Below are positions 22,812-33,321 of a stretch of DNA of 64,000 nucleotides, piece after piece. Location of the stretch: positions 47,846,544 to 47,910,543 of the forward strand of contig CM039505.1 in NCBI GenBank assembly GCA_022432975.1, read 5' to 3'. Position 1 is the stretch's first letter; every line of letters starts with the position of its first letter. This DNA is from Begonia masoniana (lineage: Eukaryota > Streptophyta > Magnoliopsida > Cucurbitales > Begoniaceae). The notes under the pieces are model-generated. The model was given only the letters and a program-made list of their open reading frames with translations. It did no database searches and was not told the DNA's origin. The translations under genes were made by a program, and so were the position numbers.

Positions 22812-23811
22812 TGTCTTCCCGACATCCTAAACTTGTAACCATTTATTTTATGCATATTTTTCTTTTCTTTATTTTCTTTTGAACACTTTTTTATTTTCTC
22901 TTACTTTGGCAAACATTTAGCACTTTTTGTGAAAGTAAGGTATATCTATAAGCCTTAGTCATATCATGCATTAGATTGTTGGTTAAGGATAGATGAATGC
23001 ATGGTGATTGGTTTTGAGTTGAAGACTAGTAGGCTCAACCATCAAGGAGGCAGCAAAGAAGGGGATTAGGCCCATGCGAGGACAGCAAAGAAGTGCTCAC
23101 AAGATTGATGACATGGCATGACAGCACCATGGATTAGAAGAGGCGCAAATTGCCATCTCCACCGTCGGATCTAGGACGCGCGCACGGACAAGGCTTGGCC
23201 GCCCAAGTGGCCGCTCATCTTATCTTCATCCTTCATCAACGACTCTTTTTCAACCTTCCATCCAAACCCTAGCCGCCACCATTAGGGATTATTTATAGGC
23301 ATTGCTTAGTTGCATTGGAAAACCTTTTGCCAATTTCTCAATCTATGAGTCACCTTTGTCTTCCAAAGAGAAAAGCATTGTTACCTTCAATGGAGGTAAG
23401 CCAGAGATTTTCCAATCCGTGAAAGAAGTAGGTCTCCCTTGTTTACTAGCTCAAGAATACTAGAGTAAGCTCGTATTGCCCTTCCTCATCATCTTTCCTT
23501 GGAAGTTTGATCTACGAAGGGGCCGATTTGGTGCTCGCTAGTGGTTGTTTTTCCTACGGGAAAGCAAGCACTCGTTAGCATAACATAAGATAGCTATCGG
23601 GTCCGCTTATGGTTTTCATTTCCTTTTCTATCTTTACCTTATTGTTCTGTTCTTCACGTTACACTCACTACCACTCGTCATCTCATCTTCATTTTGCGCT
23701 TCATTTCCATTACATTGTGCTCAGTTTTCACTCACACAGTACATTCACACACGCACATTCTTCATTTTTTGTGGGTTTAACACTGGTCCTTTCTAGGTCT
23801 GGACTGTGTCA
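22812..23811 (+). repeat. 3' LTR of element F
   Basis: About 1.0 kb, TGTCTTCCCG...GTGTCA. A TATA motif, ttatttatagg, lies at 23283-23293. Blocks such as gatgacatggca and ctatcggg..ggttttcat also occur in G's LTR. The right end is inferred from the similarity and the break in D. Confidence 0.65.
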
Positions 23812-24996
23812 AAATGAAAGAGCTGACCGTCCATTTTTCCCATCTGCATGCTTAACAACTTGATCAAAGATGAATTTTCCAACATCAAATGCAATTGTGT
23901 TCTCAATTTTGAACAACAAAACAACCATTGTTTTATTCACACCTGTTCCATGTGAGGTGGGAAGCCAGTTCCTCATAGCTATTTTGTACAAAATGGCATA
24001 TTTCACTGTTAGTTGTGAAGCAGGGAAGTCTTTCTCACGGGGCCATTTCCGTCTGACACCTCCTGTGACATCTGCAATTATTCTACTGAAATCAGGAGTA
24101 AATTCCTTTGTATCAATCCAATGACTGCTCAGATGTATATTTATCACAGTAGGAGAGAATTTAAACATATGTCCCCTTACAAACACTTTACCAAAATTTT
24201 GATGTTCTGAGTTGTTCACATCCAAATCTAGATTGCAATAGAATTCTTGAACCACTCTCCAAACAAATGGTTTTAATCCTTTACAAGTTCTTCTCAGTCA
24301 TTGACTAACAAGATGATACATAATCCCTTCACATTCAGAAAAATCCCCCTCATGAATATTCCTCTCGGGCCATATATTTCTTTTTAAAAAAATTTCCCAA
24401 TGATTGGCATGAAAACTAGTTTTAAAATCATTTTTTACAGAGTGAAAAAAATGCTCACTTGTCTTGATACTTAACTTCTCCTTTGTCACTAATTGAGAAC
24501 GTCTGGAATATTTTCACACGGGACTTGAATTTATCTTCCTGTGTTTTGCCATGAGTGTTTTAGCAGAAATTGGCTTTGAAGTTTCGTTCTTGGTATTAGT
24601 AGATTTTGTAACTGGAATCTCTTGCATTTCGTCACCAAAAAAATTACTTTCAATTTCTTTTTTGTTGGAGCAAGCTTCATCTGACGAAATGTCTTTTTCT
24701 GATCGAGCTCTTTTTCCTTTAAAGGCTCGAGAAAGATGAGAAGTATCAGGTGCCTTAGGAGGAGTGGCATTTACCTTGGAAGGACCTTTATTCGAACGAC
24801 TGAAGTGTATTTGTACACCAGTAGAGTCAGATTGCTGGAATGGAAGTGCATCAACAATAAATTTTGAGCAGTCAGTCATGAAGGCAGTTGATAGGTCTTT
24901 GAGAATGGAAGTCGAGAACTCTGTAGGTGACATCATTGAAATTGAGAGCTCTCTGCCTGAGTTACTTGCAATATTTGGTTCAGAAACATTACTCAC
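23812..24996 (-). pseudogene. Env-like / plant transposon-protein frame of element D
   Basis: Three pieces: 24514-24996 (Ser/Lys-rich, 160 residues), 24298-24489, and 23809-24255. The last carries VQEFYCNLDLDV, FVRGHMFKFSP, WP, KYAILYKIAMRNWLPTSH and FDVGKFIFDQVVKHA, recognisable as the putative plant transposon-protein domain seen after pol in SIRE and Athila elements. Shifts and stops separate the pieces, and element F's LTR follows the break. The role of this domain in the element is not established. Confidence 0.65.
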
Positions 24997-25639
24997 AGAG
25001 ACTTTTTAAACAATCTCTTCAATAATAACCATGGAAAAATCAGAAAATCCATAACTTTTTTAGAAGAAGAGGCTTCAAGATCAAATGTGCTTCTGGTTGA
25101 CAGAGAGAGAAAGATTTAGAGAGCGGGGGAAAATATTAAAGAAATTCCCGTTTGATTTTAATAAACCATAAATCCTCAATTTGAATCCCAACAAATCTCA
25201 AAGATATATCTTTAATATCCTTGTAATTTTTTGGAAAAGAGATCCAAAATCCCTTGGAATTTTTAGAATAATTTCGATGATTTTATGGAAATAAACCATA
25301 AATTTCATACATATTTCTTCAACTTCTCATAAACTTTGGAAAATAAATCCCAAGTGCAATAAGTTTGGAAATAAACCAAATTAAATGCCATGATAAAATC
25401 CCATAAAATTTTCCATAAATACATTTGACATTAACTCCAAATTTCTATAAAGACCGCCGAAAGAATCATAGAACCCCTTATGTCATGCAGGAAGTTACAG
25501 ATAAAAAAACTCAAAAGAAATAAAAAAAAATCACCTAAAACAAGTGGCAATGTTTTTTTTTTATTATTATGAAAGAAAATAAATAAATAAAAAATTACAA
25601 CACAGAAAAACCTCTTCACATAACACAGAGGCCTAAGTC
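24997..25639 (-). other. Non-coding spacer of element D
   Basis: AT-rich sequence between RNase H and the 3' frame, as in SIRE elements. No gene seen; a poly-T stretch lies near 25553-25565. Confidence 0.5.
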
Positions 25640-27388
25640 AGACTTTAATTCTTCAAATCTCATACCATCCAAAGCTTTGGTAAAAATATTAGCGATTTAT
25701 TTTTCCGTCACCATATGCTCCAAATTAATAATTTTGTCTTCTACAAAAGATCTAATGAAATAATATCGGATATCAATATGCTTGGTCCAAGAATGCTGAA
25801 CCGGATTCTTGGAAATTCTAATAGCACTCATGTTATCGCAATAAAATGTCATGACATCTTGTGTGACACTGTAGTCTTTAAGCATTTGTTTCATCCAAAG
25901 AAGCTGTGTACAACTACTACTAGCTGCAATATAGTCTGCCTCGGCAGTAGACAGAGAAATGGAATATTGCTTCTTGCTAAACCATGACACCAAGTTATGT
26001 CCCAAGTAAAAACATCCACCAGAAGTACTCTTTCGAACATCCGAACTACCAGCCCAATCCGTATCACAATAGACAACTATATTTGCATTTGTATCAAATG
26101 AATACCAGATACCATAGTCGGTTGTTCTGCTAATATATTTGAGAATCCGTTTCACTGACACTAGGTGTGACTCTTGAGGATTTACTTGAAATCGAGCACA
26201 TAAACCAATGTTGTAACAAATATCCGGCCGACTAACAGTTAGGTACAAGAGACTCCCAATCATACTTCTATATAAATGAGCATCACCAAAAATTCTCTTT
26301 TCCTTTGGAGAGCTTCTCATGTGTCCCAATCGGTGTTCTACGAGGACATGCATTTTTCAACTTAAACTGTTTCAACAAATTCTTGGCATACTTGCTTTGA
26401 GAATGAAGATTCCTTCTTTTCCTTGATGAATTTGAAGTCTAAGAAAATAGTTAAGTTCTCCTACCCTACTCATCTCAAATTCTCCGGTCATTTGAGCGAC
26501 AAATTCATCTACCGTCACATGTGACACTGAGCCAAATACTATGTCAACATAAGTTTGAGCGAGTAAAAACTGACCCTTGTCACGGAAAATGAAAAGGGTT
26601 TTATCTACTCCCGCTCGCTCATATCCCTTAGACAATAAGTATTGCGTGAGTCGTTCATACCACGCTCGAGGAGCTTGTTTGAACCAGTACAACACCTTCT
26701 TCAATTTGTAGTCATACTCGAGATGATGAGGCTCTTCAAAATCTTTTGGTTGAGCAACATAAACTTCCTCATAAAGAAGACTATTTAAGAAAGCACTCTT
26801 CACATCCATTTGATAAAGCTTGAATCGCAACACATAAGCAATGGCTAGCAAAAGACGGATGGATTCAAGATGAGCAACCGGTGCAAATGTCTTATTAAAG
26901 TCAACTCCTTCAATCTGTGAGTATCGCTGAGTAACTAATCGAGCCTTGTTGCTGGTAATGTTTCCATGCTCATCGCTATTGTTTTTGTATATCCACTTAG
27001 GGCCAATGACATTCACGTTGGGAGGACATAGCACTAAGTCTCAAACTTGATTCTGGGTGAATTGACCAAGTTCTTCTTGCATAGCCTCAATCCAATATTC
27101 ATCTACTAGGGCTTCTTTCGCATTTTTGGGCTCAATAGTTGAAGTAAAACATGTCATATGAATCATTTCTCGATAGTTTACTCTCTGTTTATCTCTAGTT
27201 TGAATACCATTATTTAGACCTCCGATGACTTCATTTGCAAGATGATTTTTCTGGACACGAGTGAATGGTTGTCTGCTGTCCAAAATGACTAGTTCTATTT
27301 CATTAGTTATAATAGTCTGATCTAAAACATTGTCCGTAACATCTCCTGGGACACCTTGAACACTACTTGGGACACCGGTTGGCATCAT
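25640..27388 (-). pseudogene. Reverse transcriptase and RNase H of element D
   Basis: 27388-27041 is the pre-polymerase linker (YWIEAMQEELGQF). 27034-26372 holds NVIGPKWIYKN, KARLVTQRYSQIEGVDFN, YQMDVKSAFLN and the catalytic box. 26353-25697 is RNase H (YRSMIGSLLYL, STAEADYIAAS, SKNPVQHSWTKHIDIR). The catalytic YVDD has become YVD-IVFGS near 26540-26552: one aspartate codon is missing in frame, which should abolish polymerase activity. Stops also occur between pieces and near the C-terminus (EK*I). Confidence 0.85.
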
Positions 27389-27641
27389 AATTTGAACTCT
27401 AGTTTATGTCTTCTTAAGAGTATTGTAGTTTCCAAAGAGTCATTTATTTGAACATTTGCCGATTCTATGACAGTTTGAGTCTTTTCGTTATAGACCCGAT
27501 AGGCATGGCTATTAATAGCATAACCGAGAAAGATAGCTTTATCACTCTTGGGATCAAGTTTCCCCTATGTTCCCTGTCATTCAATACAAAGCATCTACTG
27601 CCAAAAGGATGAAAATAATTTAGATTTGGAGTTCTACCTTT
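27389..27641 (-). pseudogene. Degraded integrase-polymerase linker of element D
   Basis: Minus-strand codons such as SDKAIFLGYAIN and AYRVYNEKTQTV are the usual integrase C-terminal text of copia elements. Several breaks keep it from joining the neighbouring frames. Confidence 0.6.
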
Positions 27642-28940
27642 CTATATCTCATAGGGTGTCATTGAAGTTCCTTCATGGAGATACACCCGATTTATGGTGT
27701 AACATGTTGTGTTCATAGCTTTGGCCCAGACTTTTTGCGAAATATTCCTTTCATGTAGCATTACGCGAGACATCTCTACTAAAGTTCGATTCTTCCTTTC
27801 AACGACTCCATTTTGTTGGGGAGTTATAGGTGCCGAGAATTCATGTGCTATCCCAAGTTGACTATAGAGCTCTAAGAATTCTGAATTTTCAAACTCTCTT
27901 CCATGGTTACTACGGATGCAAATAATCTTCATGTTGACACAATCTTTTTCACATTGGAGTTGAATACATAATGCTTTGAATGCTTTGAATGTGTCATATT
28001 TTTTTCTAAGAAATTTCACCCATGTATATTGTGAGAAATCATCAACTGTTACGAAGACATAGCATTTTCCTCCAATACTTTCTGAGGGCATTGGACCCAT
28101 TAGATCCATGTAGAGCAATTCAAGCACTCGTGTTGTTGTTGGTATCTGTGACTTTGGGTGAGACAGCTTGGTTTGCTTCCTGATTTGACACAGTCCACAC
28201 ACTCTGTCTTCATCAAAGTTTATTACAAGAATTCCACGAACACCTCCCTTGGAAATAATCTTCTTCCGCATTTGAATATTAACATGTCCCAACTTACGAT
28301 GCCATAGAATAAAATCTTTTGTGCTTGAATGAAAAAAGGTTGGTAAAGAGAAAATAAGATAACAATTGTCAAAAGATCTTACCCCTTCTATAATGCAATT
28401 TTTGTCTTGATCGGAGACAATACATTTCTCACCAGTAAAATGCACATTTAAATCTTGATCGCACAATTGGCTAATGCTAATCAAATTTGCCTTTAGACCA
28501 TCCACCAAAAAAACATTCTCCAACTTTGGCAATCCGGGAACATTTAGTGTGCCTTTACCGATGACATTGACTTTGACACCATTGCCAAAAGTCATTTTTC
28601 CTATACTTTCGGATATGATATTCGTAAAAAATCTTTCTTCACCTGTCACGTGTCTAGAACACCCACTATCGAAGTACCAAGTATTAGTTGAAGTGGCTTT
28701 GAGAGAAAAATGTGTAACGTTGCATTTCAAGTGGGACTTCTTCTCCAATTTTTGTTGAGAAGATCTGTAAGTCAAGAAATTTCTAGCAATACCTTGTCTC
28801 AAATCAGCAAGATAGGTGAAGCATCTAGGATGAATATGACCAAGACGGTTGCAATAGTGACAAATAGAGTTAAATTTATTACCTTTTCTAATGAAAGCAG
28901 GGAAAGGAGTTTGTTTCTTCATAGCTTTTGTAGTACTCAT
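27642..28940 (-). pseudogene. Gag end, protease and integrase of element D
   Basis: 432-residue frame. A zinc knuckle with CHYCNRLGHIHPRC lies near residue 27, protease WYFDSGCSRHVTG near 88, the pre-integrase HRKLGHVN and CGLCQIRKQ zinc-binding region near 215-255, and an integrase core with MDLMGP, RSNHGREFEN (Asp replaced by Asn at the second catalytic position) and PQQNGVVERKNR. It ends at MTPYEI, where similar proteins continue, so there is a premature stop. The lost second aspartate argues against integrase activity. Confidence 0.85.
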
Positions 28941-30446
28941 TGCAGTCTGCTTTCATTTGTAATCAATATCCTTTATTGATATTGTTTGTGCACTGTGCTT
29001 TCTCTTATGGAACCAAGTCCATAAGACACTATCTATGACACCGAGTTTTTCCCTTTGAAAGTAAGTCCAGAAGACATTATTTGTGATACTGAGCTTTCAC
29101 CTTTGTACCCCAGACCAGAATGATCACCACATGACTTGTTGATTCTCAAAATATTATCTAGCTTAGTAGACCCCAGATTCAACGTTTTAATATTTTTCTT
29201 CATGAGATTCAGCTCATTGGATAGATATTTAACTTCATTCTGACTCGTTTTTCATTTTGCTTCTAATTCAGTAACATTATTTTGAAGATTTATCTTCTCA
29301 TCCCTTCAATCTCCAATTTGAATACGTAGTTGCTGATTTACTTTAACAAGTTCGATCCATTTTTCGTGGAGAATATTGTATCCCACGATAAGATCTTCTT
29401 TTGTGGCTTCCTCATCATCTTCTTCACTATAGGTTGACATATCGTCTGTGACATCCCGTGTGACACTCCCACTTTTTGTATGTTCAGCTTTAGCAATAAA
29501 TCCAACATGGTTGTTCTGAAATTCATATTTTTTTTCTGACTTATTCTCACTCCAAGTTGTGTTGAGAGAGTTTTTCTTCTTCTTCAAAGTAATAACGCAT
29601 TCCGCCTGAATATTCTCAAAGCCATCACATTCTCTGCATTGAATTCATCTATTCTTAAAGGGTTATTCTGAAGGATGATTTTCTTCCATGTACTTCTTAT
29701 TGCTTGAATAATCATTCTTGGTGTTAGTGACACTGGGCTTGACACCACGATTATTGCTGCCAAATATCTTAATAACTTTGCTAAAGTTCTTAAATAACAG
29801 TGCTAGAGACTCCTCAAGATCGTCTTCATCGTTTTCATCCAAGTCCCGTATCTTTGCTTTTAGAGCTACTCCTTTCACCTTCTTTGCTTCCGTATCCACT
29901 CCAAAATTTATTTCAAATGTTCTAAGAGATCCCATTAATTCTTATAGCTTCATTTTGGAGACATCTTTGGCTTCTTCAATAGCAGTGACTTTATAATCAA
30001 ACTGTTGAGGAAGAGATTGTAGAGTTTTTCTTACCAATTGTTCTTCAAGAAAAATCTCACCGAGAGTAAACGCCTCATTTGCGATATCACATAGTTTGGC
30101 ATTGAATTTGGCAATATTCTAGTCTTCATGCATTTTAAGACTTTCAAATCTTGAAGTGAGCATTTACATCTTTAATAACTTTACAACCGACGTTCCTTCA
30201 TAAGTGGTCTGGAGAATCTCTCATGCCCTTTTTGCTGACTCACACGTGAAAATAAGTCTGAATTGAGTAGGGTCAACTCCATTGAAAATAGCATTAAGTG
30301 CCTTTGAATTGCTGTTTGCCAATGCATCTTCCGTCACAAACCAACTTTCTTCAGATTTAAGAGATATAACACCACCTTCATCAATGGTTGTGGGAGGGTT
30401 CCATCCTGTCATAATAGATCGTCAAGCTTTCTCATCTAAAGCCTTG
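28941..30446 (-). pseudogene. Gag of element D, part downstream of element B
   Basis: Pieces at 30221-30412 (GWNPPTTIDEGG, ESWFVTEDALANSNSKALN), 29663-29935 (DDLEESLALLFKNFSKVIK) and 29306-29587 (STYSEEDDEE, EKWIELVKVNQQ) follow copia SIRE gag order. A TGG-to-TGA stop lies at 30422-30424, with shifts between the pieces. Confidence 0.75.
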
Positions 30447-30451
30447 ATGAA

Positions 30452-32017
30452 TGATAAGTGTGTATTTTGCACACTTATTCGTGCTTTTCATTCTTGTTTC
30501 GATTAGTTTTTCCTCGAGCGTTTGAATTTATTTGATGTTGTTAGTGAGATTGTGCAGATGAGTTGAATTTTAACAGGTAACGGTGGATTTGGCTCGAAAT
30601 AGAAAACAAAGGAAGTGGAGTAGAAAGAGCCGATCACGATCGATCGTGATCATACCGCGATCGATCGTGATGCACAAAATAAATAAAGACAAACTCCAGA
30701 AGCGGCCCGATCGGTCGGGCGTTGCACCACGACCGATCGTGATTCGGGAAGTTTCGTTCGAAGGATCCAGAGACGGCGCGATCGATCGGGCTTTGCACCT
30801 CAATTGATCGAGAAAAATTTAATCCAAAGATTACAGAGAAGGCCCGATTGATCGGGCTCTGACCACGACCGATCGTGATTCGAGAAAAATTCAATCCAAA
30901 GATTACAGAGAAGGCCCGATTGATCGGGCTCTGACCACGACCGATCGTGATCAAAGAAAGCTTCGTTCCTGAGTGTCAGCGTGACCGCGATCGATCGTGG
31001 TCATACCGCGATCGATCGGGAATGCGAGAATTATTAAAATTCAAATTTTTAATTTTTTGATCGGGTCGATCTCGACCGTTGATTGATGGACCGCGGCCCT
31101 ACTTTGAGTAAAAGATAAAAGTCTGACAAGGAAGCAAGAAAAGGAGATAGCGGAACGGAGAGAAAAACCCTACGCAGACATCGGAGGTCGGATCGAAGCA
31201 AGTGGAAACGAACAGAGGAACTCAGCAGAAATTTCTAGTTTTTCTTCTCCTCTTTTCTTCTAGCATGAACTATTTTATTTTCTCTGTAGTTTATTTTGAT
31301 TTGATCATGAACTAAGTTTTCTATTCTAGGGTTTCGACGTAACTTTGTTATGAATACTTATTTTTCTTAATTCAAGTTTTTAGTTTTCTGTTTCTTTTCT
31401 GTGTTGAGTAATCTATTCTGAACTTAATGCTTAGGTTTGCTTGATCACCAAAACTAAGAATTTTAGGGTTAATTCGGGATGCGAGAGAGGAGAATTTAAC
31501 CGTGCATTGAATATTTTACCATAAAAAGGACCCTAGACTAGAGATAGTTAGGGCGTTTGAGTGGTAATTCAATTTCTTGCTCTTAATGTATTCAATTGAT
31601 TGTAGGGTTAGAGACCGAGAGGTAATAACACATCAATTGAGTAAGCTTATTAATACTCGAGAGAGTTTAATAAACAACATAGTGAAATAACCATCAACAC
31701 GAAGGAATATGAATTAATTACTTGAATTAGGTTTGTTAAATAGGATTAGCTAAGTGAAATCGAAACCCTGGAATTATTCTCCTCACATAATCTTAACTCT
31801 TTACATTCGAATCTGTTATTTAAATTGTTTGATTTATTTTATTTGAATTATTTTAGTTTAAAATCCAAAATCATCAACATACTGTTTCTCTTCAAATTAA
31901 GCTGAAAATTAGATATTCAATACTTAACATATTTATTCCTCGTGGAATCGACACTCATGCTTGCACACACTTTACTACTTTTGCGACACGTGCACTTGCG
32001 TGTAGTTTTTCGCAACA
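30452..32017 (+). repeat. 5' LTR of element B
   Basis: 1,566 bp, TGATAAGTG...CGCAACA. The outer edge folds as ATAAGTGTG-TATTTTG-CACACTTAT. 30632-30651 is a perfect 20-bp palindrome of GATC-type text. 30640-31020 holds many cgatcgatcg and gcccgat..atcgggc inverted repeats, including two copies of a ~68-bp unit (about 30820-30955) that is single in the 3' LTR. Confidence 0.95.
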
Positions 32018-32023
32018 AGTTTT

Positions 32024-32041
32024 TGGCGCCGTTGCTAGAGA
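32024..32041 (+). promoter_or_regulatory. Primer-binding site of element B, tRNA-Asp type, mutated
   Basis: tggcgccgttgctagaga, six bases after the LTR. It differs from the perfect site in element A at three positions in its second half. Confidence 0.8.
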
Positions 32042-32139
32042 ATCTAATTTTGTTATTATTGAATTATTTAATTCTAGTTTATATTTGAAATTTCTTTTAC
32101 TGCTAGGCTTAAATCATATTATTTGCACATTGTAGGTGC

Positions 32140-33321
32140 ATGCGTAAACTAGGTACTGCCAATCTAATCCCTATCGACCTTGAAATTGAGCGAACCTGCC
32201 GTCGAATTTGAAAGCAAACAAGACAAGCAATTATGGCAGAGGATCAAAACGCAGATCTACCGCAGATGGGTGAAGTGGCAGGAGTCAGAAGACAGACTTT
32301 GTTGGACTATGCCATGTCATCCATGGACGGGGTTCAATCCGTAATTCGGAAGCCCACGATTACGTGCAATAATTTTGAAATTAAGCCGGGAACTATACAG
32401 ATGATTCAGCAGTATCAATTTTATGGTCTACCTAACGAGGATCCAAAAGATCATATTGCAAGCTTTATTGAAGTCTGTGATACCTTTAAATTCCACAATG
32501 TTTCTGATGATGCTGTTAAACTTCGGTTGTTCCCCTTCACACTAAGAGCTCGCGCGAGGAATTGGCTAAATACTTTACCTCCGGATTCAATTACAACGTG
32601 GAATGAATTGTTGCAGAAGTTCTTATCTAAATTCTTTCCCTTTGAAAAGATGGCAAAACTTCGCAATGAAATTAACAGTTTCAGCCAGTTCGACGGCGAA
32701 ACAGTTTATGAAGCGTGGAGTCGATTTAAGGAACTTTTACGGAAGTGCCCACCGCACGGTTTGCCACAGTGGATGCAAATTCAGACATTTTTCTTTGGAT
32801 TACCCCCTTCTACACGAACCCTTGTCAACACAGTTGCTGGTGGATCACTTCTCCAAAAGACAGAAGATGAGGCATTCAACTTGTTGGAGGAGTTGTCCCT
32901 TACTAATGATCAGTGTCCGGTTGAACGTCAAATATTGAGGAGACAGCCGAACACTCCAGAAATGGATGTGTTACAACAACTCACTACACAGATTGCATTC
33001 CTCACTAAGCAAATCCAAGGTAACCAAGCTTCAGTAAATGCCATTCATTCTCCGACGGCAATATGTCAATGGTGCCAAGGACCACATTCTAATGATAACT
33101 GTCCACAAATTAATCAAATGGCCAGCAGTTCATCTGAACAAGCTCAATATGTGGGAAATTATACTAGACCGACATACCAAAATTCAGGGAATAATTTTAA
33201 TGGGGGCGCAACAATCACCCGAATTTTTCGTGGAAAAATCAGAACAACGCCGTGCAAATGCCTCAAGTGCCTCAACAAGGACCACCAATGCACGAAAGGA
33301 AAGTTAATCTTGAAGAGTTAA
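32140..33321 (+). pseudogene. Gag of element B
   Basis: Open from 32233 (MAEDQNADL) for 362 residues; A's longer start at MRKLGTAN is present at 32140 but closed by TGA at 32209-32211 (CGA in A). The retrotransposon gag domain covers about 32410-32910 and the knuckle C-x2-C-x3-H-x4-C about 33065-33105. Loss of one G in a run (33202-33206, six in A) shifts the frame, so the last ~37 residues are spurious and true gag continues in the next frame at 33252. Confidence 0.85.

Larger units (their letters stand above)
20772..23811 (+). mobile_element. Element F: CRM-like Ty3 derivative with an unknown frame and a 3' LTR
   Basis: Its last part matches element G: an integrase tail (22250-22600), then PLHM..WD codons and a purine tract leading into an LTR that begins TGTCTTCCCG, exactly as G's does. 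Its main frame is not gag or polymerase. This suits a non-autonomous derivative of a CRM-like family. The LTR end at 23811 coincides with the break in copia D's 3' ORF, so F probably inserted into D or displaced its end. Confidence 0.7.

Noticed and set aside
30570..30954. Frames with repeated ITIGRGQSPINRAFS
   Set aside because: Translation of the LTR palindrome units, not a protein.
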